A stretch of DNA of 64,000 bases, from positions 62,001 to 126,000 of the forward strand of contig KE546973.1 in the NCBI GenBank assembly GCA_000442125.1, given 5' to 3'. The position numbers and the translations under genes are program-made. Shown in pieces: positions 46,114 through 57,181 of this stretch; position 1 is the stretch's first letter; each line of letters opens with the position of its first letter. Source of the DNA: Opeltia flavorubescens. Its lineage: Eukaryota > Ascomycota > Lecanoromycetes > Teloschistales > Teloschistaceae. The notes beneath the pieces are model-generated. The model saw only the letters and a list, made by a program, of their open reading frames with translations. It did no database searches and was not told where the DNA came from.

Positions 46114-47157
46114 ATGGGGAAGGATCTGGATACCCAATGGGTTCACCTGCTGGCAGTCAACCGCAGTAATATCAATGGCTTCACACTTCCTAAAGCATCA
46201 TCCCACAGCAACGACAGGAAACGACATGTGCGCTCTCGTAGCAGCGTAACGAATTACTTCGCTCTACTTTCCGCCAGTGAACATGGCTCCAACGCTGGTA
46301 GATCGCCCGCCTACAACCAGAAAGCCAGCATTGTCCCCAGCATGACCACCAGAGACATGGACTCCTCGTGGGTCGCCTGGTTTACCGAACGCTGGCAACA
46401 ACGTCAACTCGTCGACGACATACCCGGAGGAGGAAGAACATTCTCAGACCACACTTCTTCCGAACTGCCTTTCCCTAAGAACCGAACCCTACCACATCAT
46501 TCACAACCACATCCGGAGTCGCAGCAACAAAACCAGCAACAGCAGCAGCAGCAGATTCAGCGGCACAACAACCAAGACCAAGACGACAGCCTCCTCTTCA
46601 ACCACCACAACACCCCTCCAACCACCGCAATCTCCTCCGCCAGAACAACCAGCCCCGTCCCTACAAACCTAGACCTCGACATCGAAAACCTAGATACATT
46701 CCTCTCAAACTTCTGCACCGGATCCTCCTTCCCGCCCGTCCCAGCCCTCACACACAATTCTTCCTCTGCCTCAACAAGTAATAACTCAAACTCAATACCA
46801 CATCAACCCAGTACAACTAATCTCGTCGACGACGGAGCATTCACCTGGCTAGAAGACGCTCAACAACCACAGCACCCCTTTAACCCCCTGCCCATGACCG
46901 GCGGAGAAATAAGAGGTGAAGAACCCATAATCACCTCATCAAGTAGTCCGGGGAGCAAGCGCAGTCGAGAGGAATGTAGCTACCAGGGGGATTACTGCAT
47001 TGAAGGGTATAATCATCAGGGTCAGATGGAGAACAACGGAGGTGGGAGTTCATCGAGTAACAAAAAACAAAAAGTATCCTACTCAGGAACGGGAGCGGAT
47101 TGGTTCGACATGCCGTCCCCGGATGCATTTGGGGTGTCGAGATCTGTTTATGGGTAG
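46114..47157 (+). CDS. Low-complexity hypothetical protein with NLS-like motifs
   Basis: Open frame of 347 residues from the ATG at 46114; an ATG at 46342 (MTTRDMDSSW) is an equally good start, and upstream exons cannot be excluded. The middle is Gln/His/Asn-rich (a run of seven Gln), with DLDIENLDTFLSNFC as a possible acidic activation-type helix. The C-terminal part has SPGSKRSREE and NKKQKVSYSG, basic clusters typical of nuclear proteins. The protein ends in WFDMPSPDAFG. I do not recognise the family. It looks like a fungal regulatory protein rather than an enzyme. It lies between the Zn2Cys6 regulator and the isocyanide synthase (convergent with the latter), so it may or may not belong to the cluster. 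Confidence 0.45.
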   Translation: MGKDLDTQWVHLLAVNRSNINGFTLPKASSHSNDRKRHVRSRSSVTNYFALLSASEHGSNAGRSPAYNQKASIVPSMTTRDMDSSWVAWFTERWQQRQLVDDIPGGGRTFSDHTSSELPFPKNRTLPHHSQPHPESQQQNQQQQQQQIQRHNNQDQDDSLLFNHHNTPPTTAISSARTTSPVPTNLDLDIENLDTFLSNFCTGSSFPPVPALTHNSSSASTSNNSNSIPHQPSTTNLVDDGAFTWLEDAQQPQHPFNPLPMTGGEIRGEEPIITSSSSPGSKRSREECSYQGDYCIEGYNHQGQMENNGGGSSSSNKKQKVSYSGTGADWFDMPSPDAFGVSRSVYG

Positions 47158-47704
47158 TGCATAACTGGTTGGGGGAGGCTGCTGGGAGATGAGGATTTTG
47201 GGGGTGGTATTTACGGGTTGTATATAGAAAGGGTGGAAAGAGTAGATACCCAACGAAACTTCTTCTTTCATGTATGTTTTTCCAAGTGCATGTATCTCAA
47301 TGCTGGTGATATTCAATTTCTTCGTACTCTCTGATCTGAGTAAAGAACCCACAGTTCTCGATATATAATCCTCTAGACATTATTGCTACTCCCACATATT
47401 GAAGATTTCAAGTAGAAGTACAAAATACCTATTAGCACCACCAATGAAATATCTAAATGCTCTCGCAGGTTTCTAGGAAATTGCAAATAATCACGTTGCT
47501 CAAAAAGCTCAGAGTAGTGAACTGCATGATATCATTTCAAATTCAATCTCCAACCCAAGGAAAGAGAAGTATAATACACAAGAAATAATTTTCCCCCTTC
47601 CTCGCTCTCTATGCAAAATTCATCCTCCCCCTTCACATTCCTACACCTTCCCCATTTCCCCCATCTCTCTCTCTCCCTGCCACTCCCCTCCACCATCTCA
47701 CCTT
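47158..47704. other. Convergent intergenic region
   Basis: About 550 bp between the low-complexity gene and the isocyanide synthase gene, tail to tail. Pyrimidine-rich before 47700; no gene. Confidence 0.45.
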
Positions 47705-49685
47705 CTAATTAACATGCACCCTCCACAACTCCCTATGCCCGCTCTCAAACGCCGTCCTCGTATGATGCGTAGTAGCATTATCATTAAAGATAAAATCCCC
47801 CTCAACCCACTGATGCCTCAACGTAACCCTCCGATCATACATCAACCCCGTCAACTTCTCACAAAGCTCCTCCCCCTCCTTCACCGGCATGCCCGGAACC
47901 TCCACAATAGTAGGCTCGCTCGTAGCCCCAATACATTTCTCCGCCGGCCACGGCTCATGAAAACGGAAAGTATCCTTCCCCGTCTCCGGATGCGGAGAAA
48001 TAAACGGCAAGACCAACTCCGCGCCTCCAAATTGCGGATTCGCAGCCGTAAAAGTCTTCCATTTAAGCTTCTTCAGCTCAGGAAGAGGAATGGTATCCGG
48101 CCCAAGTAGCGGTAACATATTCCTCGAAGATGAAAAAAGCGTCAACCCCCCCACCTGCTGCGCCGCCGCCCGATTCCTAAACATCTGAAAAAGCGGCGGC
48201 ACAGAAATCGCCTCCCCCGTCTTCTCATCCTTCACAGTCTTAAAAACGCCATCGTAGTGGAAAGGCATAGCCTCATTCGTGAGCACATTATTCATATTCA
48301 TGCCCGGGTTTTCGCGGATCTCGATGATATCGCCGAAAGGCCACATCTGGATTTCGCCCAGCTCATTGGCTTTGGCGCGGAAGACTTCCTTTTGGACTTC
48401 CATCGTGAAGCCCCTGAGGAGAAGCGGGGCGGTGGAGAGAGCGAGCTGTCGCACATGCTTCATATCCACGTCCTCGAACTTGTAGGGTTTGATGCCGGGC
48501 TGGGGTTTGACGATCATGCCGCACGGGTAGAGGGGTTCGAAATCCAATTTCATGCTACCCCAGTTGAAGAGGTCTGAACGTTCGCGCAGGAGCCAAGGGC
48601 GGCCGGAGGCGGAGGTCTGGATGTAGAATTTGGATTTGTCGATTTTGGAAGCGTCGACGATGAGGACTGTGGCGTCGGCCATGACGGCGACGGCGCCATG
48701 CCAAGGGGTGATGAAGGAGGGGTTTGTACCGGGGGTGAAGAGGTCGATGGTGATTTTGCCGACGTTGTTGGATTCGTGGATGGAGAGGCGGATGTAGGAG
48801 GATGAGGTTGATTCGATAAGCTTTGCGAAGGCCTGAACACGAAGGAGTTAGCGAGGATGTCAGAACTTAGTTCAAAGGTTGGGTCATACCTTTCCTCGCT
48901 TCAGCATCTCAGCCTTGAAAGCTGCCGGGTCTTGCTTAGTTGGGAGAGCATTGTCGTAATGCTTGCTCGTTGCCTTGATGTTCTCGTCCTTGCTCGGATC
49001 GACATCTTCGGCATACGTGGTATCGAGTTCACGGCGTGTCTTTCGGACCTGAGCAGAAAACTGCTCAAGGGTTTGCGCGTCTTGGGCGACGGCGCCGGAG
49101 AGTGGACCTGCGCGTACAAACTTAAGATGCTTGAGACCAAGGGAGGAGGCAAGTTCCCGTAATTCGGTCTGGTAGGCATATGCATCGGCGTCGGGGACTT
49201 GGAGAAGATCTATTTGGAGGTATAGAGTTAACAAAAGTTGTTTCTTCGAACGACTATAATTATGTCTCACCTCCATAGACGGAAGCATCTGATACAATTA
49301 TGACATTGGAGCCAGGTGCGTAGATTTCCGCAATCGAATCAGCCAAGCCATCGAGCGTGTGCAAAGCAATCTCTTCAGTCTTGTCTGGCAGCTGGCCTAG
49401 TGTCTTGCCCTTCTTCCCTTGTTCGACGGGTGCTTTGAATGGGAAGCCAGGTAGAATGAATTCAACAGGCTCCCCCTTGGCGACAATCTTGTCCAATTGC
49501 TTCTCAAGCTCAGGAATGAATTTGGAGAAGCGGTCTGGAACATTCTGTGACCGATGACGATATGCGGCGATAATGGAGAGGATCTTGGAGACTTGAGGGT
49601 CGGCAGCGGAGATTGAGGGGATGGAGGACATTTTGCCCCTGAAGAGAGCGGTGAAAGGGTTAGGGAGAATGAAATCGAAACTCAT
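47705..49685 (-). CDS. Isocyanide synthase-TauD dioxygenase fusion
   Basis: Three exons on the minus strand (49685-49271, 49209-48890, 48832-47705) encode 620 residues. Residues about 20-250 are a DIT1/PvcA isocyanide synthase domain (EFILPGFPFKAP at 75-86, LGQLPDKTEEIALHTLDGL at 96-114, IYAPGSNVIIVSDASVYGD). Such enzymes convert the amino group of an amino acid, classically Tyr or Trp, to an isonitrile using ribulose 5-phosphate. Residues about 300-620 are a TauD-type Fe(II)/2-oxoglutarate dioxygenase: AMPFHYDGVF gives His437-x-Asp439, and NDNATTHHTRTAF gives the distal His601/602 with Arg604 for 2-oxoglutarate. Bacterial PvcA and PvcB are separate proteins; this one-chain layout is known in fungi (the ICS-dioxygenase class). 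All joins are in phase. The ATG at 49685 is used; M19 is an alternative. A TATA element lies 125 bp upstream. Confidence 0.9.
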
Positions 49686-49807
49686 GATGGGCTAAAGATG
49701 ATAGAGAACTCGTATACAAAATTGAGATAGGATGAAAAATATGGTCAAATAGTAAATAAGATAATGACCTTTACATTAACGAGAGAAAATAACTTGTCGC
49801 AGAAGAG

Positions 49808-49815
49808 CTTATATC
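49808..49815 (-). promoter_or_regulatory. TATA box of isocyanide synthase gene
   Basis: On the minus strand GATATAAG lies about 125 bp upstream of the ATG at 49685, a spacing shared with the halogenase-like and MFS genes of the cluster. Confidence 0.5.
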
Positions 49816-50080
49816 GATTCACAATTTTTGATGTGCTTACAACATACTTGGTGAGTGAGGTAAGATTCACCTCTTAGTAGACGTACTATCAAGGATATTC
49901 GATCTACGGGGCCAAGTTCGTAAGCCAAAAACTGTGCTGTGCCATGCGACAGCTACGACCTCGGTCTTTAGTCGAAAGCCATGTGTGGCGACGGGTGACA
50001 GCTACTTCATGTGGACTGTCAATCATGTCCATCATGTAACAGAAAGCTAAGAAGCTGGAAGCAGTGAAACAGCATGCAGA

Positions 50081-50168
50081 CGGATTCCGACGGAGCTGAC
50101 TACTCGTGGGATTTCAGGAATGAAACCTTACGTGATCAATTGGTCCGTGGCTTCCGACGGCGTTACCG
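50081..50168. promoter_or_regulatory. Paired CGG inverted repeats upstream of isocyanide synthase
   Basis: CGG-N3-CCG at 50081-50089 and CGG-N5-CCG at 50158-50168, and the 9-mer TTCCGACGG repeated at 50085-50093 and 50152-50160, about 400-480 bp upstream of the synthase ATG. Zn2Cys6 dimers typically bind CGG half-sites in this kind of arrangement, and two such regulators flank the cluster. The link is inference. Confidence 0.4.
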
Positions 50169-51788
50169 CGGAATAAGCGAAATGCTTGGTTTGGCTTGCC
50201 GTTATTCATGTTCATGCATCAAGTGAAACCCTTTCTTCGATTCTATGAAGTCTTTGTAACGACGATGCTTCATCGACTTGCATGCGAAATAGAAAAAGAA
50301 TTGGTGGGTTAGATCGGAGACAACTCCTAATCTGCGGTCTAGCTCCAAAAGGGCATCTCAACCCGGACAAGCCTTATTTGTGTAACAGTAACATGCAGAT
50401 GCAGCACGCGGCCACCACATGGTTATACATACATATACTTTGGGTCTTGCGCATGCGTAGTCAAGCCATATCTTTCAATTTCAGGTGCCTGGAGAACAAA
50501 GGTCTAGGCGCGAAAGTGTAGCTGCAAGGACAGCTGTCGAGGTATTCCTCACCTGCGAAAGTAGAGGCCCATTCTGCAAGTCGTAGAGCAGTTCCGTCAA
50601 TTCCTGCTTCTGTACGTTTCCTTTGATACATCCGCGCAATGATACGTATCTCATACTCCTTCGTTCTGCCTTAAAAATCTGATATCCAGCTTCGAGAGAC
50701 TATGGAGACAAGGTCTTTATTCTATCTTCCGTCCAATCCGCAAAATGACCCACAAATAATGATCTAGGGTCCAAGCTGACTGGCAGCCAGAAAATAAAAC
50801 GATGATGTAAGTTAATTTATACAGTAAGTCCTCGGTCCAGTAAGTCCAGTCACAGAACCGGAGCTTTCGGCACCTCAAAAACAGCGAGCTGAACCATATA
50901 TATAAATATAATAATCATATCTCCTCCTTTCAACATTCATAGGGTTCATCTTCTCGATGAAGCCGCTCTATCGAATGTGGGAGAAAGATATCTTGCCAGC
51001 AAGTCCAGTTTTGTGTAGCTCCCCTGGATCTCCCTTGCTGCAAACGCACACGAAGAGTGATTAAAAGAGAAAAGTAAGGTAATTACATGTTGCCCAGTCA
51101 CTCATGATAGATCCCCGAGGCGAAAGAGAAACGTCACAGTGCTTAGTAAAACAGGAAGAAATCTTTGATAAACTTTTTGATACGGAAATGGAAAAATTAA
51201 TATCAATGTATTTGTGTTGTGATTTTCAGATGTATGTGTGTACATATGTGTGCGTGTGTATTTGTCCATCCACTATTGGCCCTGCATGCCTGAAGAAAAG
51301 TGTTGGTGAAGGATCGTAGAGATACACATGTATACATAGAAGTGACAGAGGGGAAGAGAAGAGACGTAGAATGAAAAGATAGATCACCAGACATAGAGTG
51401 CGTAGGATGTATGGCTAAACGGAAAATTTACATGTATGCTTGAAACTTATATAATTCATCTTTATAATGTGATGTATCTTATTAAGGTACGTCTTATTAA
51501 GAGGTGTCTATAGACGGGGTGATAATGGTTTTGGACTGATGCAAAAACCTCCACATATCGATCTAGCGCAGATAGATTTACACTAACCTGTCAATTTTGA
51601 TTCTATACCAAAGGAAGGAAATGAAGAAAACACTAAAATGAAGAGACTTGGAAAGCAGAATTATACAAGAAGTAGTGTTGAAGTCTGATTGCTGTATAAA
51701 GATCTAATTTTCGTACTCACAAGCCATAAATACATCCAAACATCCATAAGCTATGCATCAACAACAACCCAGCCCCCAATCAGCAATT

Positions 51789-53852
51789 CTATACACAAAC
51801 CTCCTTCGACAAAGTCGGGAAAGTCGCCGGCATATCACTCTGCTCATGGAACGGCGTCGAACTAACCCCCGGTTTCGCATCAGAAGCAGCAACGAGATAC
51901 TTGACCTCCTCAGCCGCAAGCGGTGGGTTCCAAACAATACTCGCCTCCTCCTCCGTCCTCATCTTACCGCAAGAATAGCACTTCTTCCAATCCGGCCTCA
52001 AGGCCAACCAAGAGGAACAATGCGTGCACTGGCGCACGAATTTATCCTTCGTAGTCTTATTCTCGTCGTAGTTGAGGTAGAGGTCGTAGTACCTCAGAAG
52101 ACCGTCCCAGCGGAAGTTAAATTTGTTGCTATCGACGGCTTGCTTCTTCATATTGTTGCTGAAATCGATGATTTCGGTGACGATGGCATCAGGGACGGGT
52201 TCTTCGAGTGGGATGGGAGCGATGAGTTCGATGGCCTTCTTGGCGACGGCGTCGTACTCTGGGACCCAGGTACCCCAGGCCCAGTTGATGGAGTAGCGGA
52301 CGTAGTTGTCGATAGTGAGGTTGTAGTCCTGTCGAATGAGTTGCCAGCCGGGTGTGCCGACACCGATGAGAGCTTGCCAGATGAGGGAGACTTGTGGGCC
52401 GAGACGGGGTTCGCGGAAGCAGCAGTAGTTGAACTTGTTCATTTGGTTCAGGGCGGGATACATGTCCTTTGCGAATTTGTCGTAGGGGGCGAAGGTCTTA
52501 CGGATGGCGAGTTCAGCGGCCTCGTTGTCCTTGGCAGCCTTTGCTTCTCCGAGGGCTTTGTGAGCGAGCTCTGCGGAGTAGACGGATGTGGCCATGGCGG
52601 CAGTGATACCTGGGGATAGGTAGGGGTTGGTGAAGCCACAGGCATCACCGATGGCGACCCAACCGGCGCCAGAGACAACAGGAGACTGGTAGGTGAGTGA
52701 CTTGCGGACGATCCAGGTGGTGTTCGGGCCATAGAGATCCTCAATGAGCTCGAAGCTCTTCATAAATTCCTTGATGAGATCATACTTCTCAACGAAGTAG
52801 TAGAATTTGCGCTCGGCTTCCTTGGTGCCATATTTCGACATATCTTCGGGGTATTTGACATCATTGCGTGTGGCCATGCCGATACTGGTGACCCACTGGA
52901 ATTTGAGGCCGAACATCTCAGCAAGCTCCTCAGAGCTTGGGATCTCGTCATTGGGTGTTCTGGCTTCGGCACAGTCAAGGAGGTAGGTGAGCATGTCCAT
53001 CAGGTTGGGGATTGGGCTGCCTTCCCATGAAGGAACGCGGATAACCCACGCCCAACCCTCGGGGAAACACAAATGGTTGGTGTTGGGGCCTTCCCAGAAT
53101 CGGAAGGGGATCTTGCTCTCGTCCTTGGGGCAAGTGAAGTAAGCCCAGAAAGCATCGTAGTTCCATCCCTCGAAGCGGTGGATGGGAGCATTCTTGGAAG
53201 CGACTTGTCGGAAACGGCCAGTCGCATCAACCAAGAGGGAAGAGTTGACGGTAGTGGCAGGNTGGGAGTCATATTTGCCCTTGGTGATTTCGATCTTGTT
53301 GGTCTCCAAGCCAGGAGCCACCTTGCTACCTTGGAAGTCGACTTGCTTTCCGTGATAGACATTGACACCCAGACGCTGGGCGAAGAGGGTAAGGAGAAGT
53401 TCGCTCATTGGTCGCTCCATCTGGAAGCCGGCCAAGAAAAGACCTGGAGGGCCGTTGGTGGCCCAATCTGTGTAGTGACCCTGGTTCTCACGGTCGAGGA
53501 AGTCGAAGGCCAAACCATCCTTGATACCGAATATTCGGAGAAGGTATTCACCGGTGAGACCCAGCATCTTGCACCATAATGAGAAGAGGGGAAGCGTGCT
53601 CTCGCCGATCTTATACCCTGGCTTGGCGTTCTTTTCGATGAGAGTCGTCTTCAGCTGACCAGGCTTGTGCTTCTCTGACTGAATGGCGTGGATGAGACCG
53701 TGGATACCACCACCAGCAACGAGAACGTCTGAATCGGTGGGAACATCTGGGCCACCTTTGTTGTTGGAGTTGAGGATCTGGGCATCGTTAAGATTCCCAG
53801 CCTTGGCACGCTCGGTGAAGGTGAACTTCGGGGTGGGAGCTTCAGTTGCCAT
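51789..53852 (-). CDS. Flavin-dependent halogenase-like enzyme with C-terminal CxxC pairs
   Basis: Single-exon minus-strand gene of 687 residues from the ATG at 53852 (an earlier in-frame start at 53906 is non-ATG). Motifs of the flavin-dependent halogenase/monooxygenase superfamily: dinucleotide-binding VLVAGGGIHGL (GGGIHG at 47-52), IGESTLP (82-88), GWAWVIRVPSW in the place of the halogenase WxWxIP motif, VAIGDACGFTNPYLSPGI. Lys111 (GIKDGLAFDF) sits where the catalytic Lys of halogenases is expected. The enzyme would use FADH2 and O2 to oxidise halide, or act as a hydroxylase. Unusually, residues 609-628 form C-x2-C-x12-C-x2-C (CTHC...CYSC), a zinc-ribbon-like module. One codon contains an N (53262), giving an unknown residue. 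It lies between the isocyanide synthase and the hydratase-like gene, all on one strand. Confidence 0.8.
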   Translation of the reverse strand: MATEAPTPKFTFTERAKAGNLNDAQILNSNNKGGPDVPTDSDVLVAGGGIHGLIHAIQSEKHKPGQLKTTLIEKNAKPGYKIGESTLPLFSLWCKMLGLTGEYLLRIFGIKDGLAFDFLDRENQGHYTDWATNGPPGLFLAGFQMERPMSELLLTLFAQRLGVNVYHGKQVDFQGSKVAPGLETNKIEITKGKYDSXPATTVNSSLLVDATGRFRQVASKNAPIHRFEGWNYDAFWAYFTCPKDESKIPFRFWEGPNTNHLCFPEGWAWVIRVPSWEGSPIPNLMDMLTYLLDCAEARTPNDEIPSSEELAEMFGLKFQWVTSIGMATRNDVKYPEDMSKYGTKEAERKFYYFVEKYDLIKEFMKSFELIEDLYGPNTTWIVRKSLTYQSPVVSGAGWVAIGDACGFTNPYLSPGITAAMATSVYSAELAHKALGEAKAAKDNEAAELAIRKTFAPYDKFAKDMYPALNQMNKFNYCCFREPRLGPQVSLIWQALIGVGTPGWQLIRQDYNLTIDNYVRYSINWAWGTWVPEYDAVAKKAIELIAPIPLEEPVPDAIVTEIIDFSNNMKKQAVDSNKFNFRWDGLLRYYDLYLNYDENKTTKDKFVRQCTHCSSWLALRPDWKKCYSCGKMRTEEEASIVWNPPLAAEEVKYLVAASDAKPGVSSTPFHEQSDMPATFPTLSKEVCV

Positions 53853-56210
53853 GATGGATACAATAGGAAAGTAGAATGGGAAAGTAGAATTGGGAGATAG
53901 AGACAAGGCGATTGTCTTGTGCTGTCGAAATAAAGAGCTGGAGTAAGGAAGCGACGAGATTCTTATATATTACCATTTACAGCACGAGACCCAGAGAGGT
54001 TACACGACCGGTAAGCCATTGACATGACGGTCTTCACTGTTTGCCTAAGATAATCTTGCCACATTGCCGAAGATGAAAATGTTGCTTACCGCATATACGC
54101 GGACCTTGCAGGTAGACGATCCGCGGGCTCGGTATAGTATCAACGAGTAGTTTCCGTCAATCGAGGCTTAAGATCTCACTCAGCACTTACTCTCACTATC
54201 TCAGCCCGTCTCGCAACATGCAACCCTGTTGATCTGCGTCTGAGGTTCGACGCAGGACCCGAATATGGTTCTACATGCTTCCAGAACAATTGCGCGATCT
54301 GATACACTCCGTACCTGCAGGTGGCCTAACACCTCGTTGACCAACATGTAACCCAAAATGGATCTTGTAGCAAAGAAGACAGTATGCATGAGATTAGCGT
54401 GTCGGCAATGTAAGTAGTGGTGACGCTGGTGCAACGGTAACGCTCAATTGGCTCTCCCCTCCGTCGTACTAGCGATCAACGGTAGTTCCTGCCTCTACAA
54501 CGGGACAGGTATAGGCCCCCACTCCTTGCGCCGCACCAGCCAGTGCCACCAACCTGAATAACGTTGCTGACTCCTCAAGACTCTGCAGAGAGGACTTCAA
54601 ACTACGGCGTAATGTGTGCCCGCACTTGAACCGATCCGACTCTGCTCCATGGCTGACTTCATGCATCGGCCACGAGATTGCCGCATATTCTCAACCCGTC
54701 CTGGAACGTGGACATACGGCCCCATTTGGCCTAAGCACTAAATCTCTATCTATCTAGTAAGCATGGGATGTACAGTAGAGTTTACTCATCCTCTAGATTC
54801 GTCCATTCTGGAGCCTCTCTCCCCATCCATTATTTCGAAGAGTTATCGGGTTGACCGACGTCGAGGCACGTTCAAACAACAAAGACTGCTATCGCTGGCT
54901 CTTATTAATCGTACAGCACGAATAAATCCGATAATTTGGATGCAATTGGCAGCCAATTGAGGATCAACATCGTGGAGCGATCCGTTGCGAAAGTCCGATG
55001 ATTGCGGAGTTTCAATTTGGTCGCAGGTTCAAATCATCGCTCATTTGCGACAAGTCCTGCAACTGGTAAATTGTGTCAACAAAGATGCATCAAGGAGGAG
55101 GGGATCACCCCATTTTCTGAGCACCAGAAGATCTTTCAATGAGGACGAGGGCTGACGTTTCAATCTCACAACCAAGGTATGAGCTCTGTTGTATGGTCGG
55201 CATGATCGTAGACGAGGCTCCTTTGATTGAGAATCGTCATTCGAGACGAGTCGCCCTGTTTGCGCAATAGCAATGCCATCGGATGTCAATCCCTACCTCT
55301 TAACGTCCCTCTTCACCAATCCGTTCCATAAACTTGAACCTCCAGTTTCATCCAACAAACAAACAACCCACCACCACCACACCCTCATCACCAAATCCTC
55401 TCAGCAGCCCCCAAAAATAAACCCGCGCACATGGAAAAATGCATAGTCAGAGTCGTACAGACAAACTGTCGTCCCGCCAAGCTTTAGGGTGCTTACACAC
55501 ACAGAGCTCCACTGTAATCCTTCTCGAAACCCTGAATTACTACCAAATGGGGACCTCTTACCGGCGTCAACCAGCAGCATGTCAGAACCCTAAAGCTAAA
55601 GGGCTTCCCTGAAAAAGGTTGTTGTCGCGGCGCGTATTATCCTTGTTGGGGAAATGCAATGGTGGGGAGACCGGAAGGATGCGGATGTATGTGCGTGAGC
55701 AGCTTTGTGGGTGAACCCTGTGGGATTTTCTATGGTGGATTCGAGAATGATTTGGAAACACCTCCGAGCAGTGCTGTTTCATCCTGCTATCGTCACAGGA
55801 AACCACAGTCGCTACGTCAAGGTAGGTCACGCAAAGTTCCCCTTTTCCGGGGATGAATCTGGAGTAGTTTTCGTTTCTGTTGGATGCGTCACAGATCTGT
55901 CTCGGTACATTATGACTTAGTGATGTACGGATGATTGGTGTTTGCTTTTGTATAAAGTATGGTAGATTGGTCGTTTGCATTAAATGGGATGGCTAAACTC
56001 CCTTCTCCTGGGAATCGAAGGGAGTTGAGGAGTTGACGGTTGCAAAAGGATCATGAGATGGTAAGCAATCATTGACGAAGAGTAGATGAGAAGATATTTT
56101 GTAGATCTAGTACTTGTGCATTCAGTTCTAATCGTTTATTTCTATTCAAGTCGTTGCCTCGTTTTAAAATCATACATCGTCCAAACAACCACCTAGACTG
56201 GCTAATTACC
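53853..56210. other. Cluster intergenic region
   Basis: About 2.3 kb between the halogenase-like promoter and the 3' end of the DJ-1/PfpI gene. Short ORFs only; I see no P450, methyltransferase or reductase fragment, no tRNA and no repeat. Confidence 0.45.
53962..53969 (-). promoter_or_regulatory. TATA box of halogenase-like gene
   Basis: Minus-strand TATATAAG about 110 bp upstream of the ATG at 53852. Confidence 0.55.
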
Positions 56211-57181
56211 CTACCCAATCTTCATATGCTCTATCTCTTTCCTCGTAAGCCTCACAAACGGGTCATCGCTCGGATCATCATGCCAGCGATACTCCAATTC
56301 ATAAGCAATTGAATGAGCGTAGTCTAGCGCTTTCTGGGCATCGAAGCCAGGGAGTTGTATTGCGTCGCCGTCCCTTCGAGCTTTGATAATTTCACCATCT
56401 GAGAGGTGAGCGTTGCGATTTTGGGGAGGAATGTAGGTTCTGGAAAGGAAGAAGAAGCCGGCATCCATGCCAGCGGTGACACCGGATGAGGACAGAAATT
56501 TCCCGTCTTGGACCCAGCGGGCGCGTTTTTGCCATTCTACGTTTGGATCTATGGGAGGGGGGTGGATTAGTAAGGAAAGGTGTTTGATGAGGGTGGAGCG
56601 GAAAGAGTGGGTGATCTAGATGGATCGGGAGGGAAAGGGAATAGTGGAGGCTGGAGATAGGGATTTGATCTGCTTTGTACCATCGATAGAGGGAAGGAGT
56701 TGAACAAAGGGGAACGAGTATACCTACATTTCCTCGTATGCTCCTCATAAGACCGCTTATTCGTCGTTGCCTTCCTCCCGTCAAGCCTCCCCGTGGCTGC
56801 GAGCACCACACCCCCGGTGCATACCGTAAATACATTTAGGGCTAGGTCGGCCAACAGCCCGATTTGCTTTAGTAGGACCGGATCCCAGGTCAAAGGCAGC
56901 ATGCCGGGGCCGCCGGGGATGAAGAGCGTATCGAAATGCTTATTTTGGTATCCGGCCGTGACGTACGTTTTTAGGGCATCGGCTAGGGAGATATTCGGGA
57001 CGATGCCGATGCCGTTTTTGATGGTTGACTCGAGGCCATGAGGCGCAGGCAGGTTGTGCACGTTTACGAGGGACAGGGTGTAGAAGTCGCTGCGAGGGAC
57101 AATGGAACCGAGGGGGCCGAAAAGGTCAAGAGCTTCAAAATCATTGAAGATGAGGGCGAGGATGTGGTGGTTGTTGGGCAT
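56211..57181 (-). CDS. DJ-1/PfpI protein, isonitrile hydratase-like
   Basis: Two exons on the minus strand (57181-56728, 56548-56211) encode 263 residues; the 179-nt intron joins RK/YPNVEWQKRARW in phase. The fold is DJ-1/PfpI. The motif LDLFGP carries Asp19, and the nucleophile elbow VCTGG carries Cys121-Thr122, followed by LAATGRLDGRKATT. SSSGVTAGMD comes near residue 175. Asp, Cys and Thr at these positions are the catalytic set described for bacterial isonitrile hydratase, which adds water to an isonitrile to give an N-formamide. The Aspergillus xanthocillin cluster is reported to include an isocyanide hydratase of this kind. Together with the isocyanide synthase 6.5 kb away, tailoring or self-protection is the natural reading (inference). 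Other DJ-1 relatives (glyoxalase III, AraC-like cofactors) cannot be excluded on sequence alone. Confidence 0.85.

Larger units (their letters stand above)
49686..51788. other. Cluster intergenic region
   Basis: About 2.1 kb between the isocyanide synthase promoter and the 3' end of the halogenase-like gene. Apart from the promoter elements it holds a short TG-rich tract (51228-51260) and no supported gene. Confidence 0.45.

Noticed and set aside
51753-52619. 288-codon plus-strand ORF
   Set aside because: Antisense shadow of the halogenase-like gene, a result of its codon bias.
54200-54280. tRNA-like GGTTCGAC box
   Set aside because: No acceptor stem or anticodon arm folds around it; the same holds for GGTTCAAATC near 55027.
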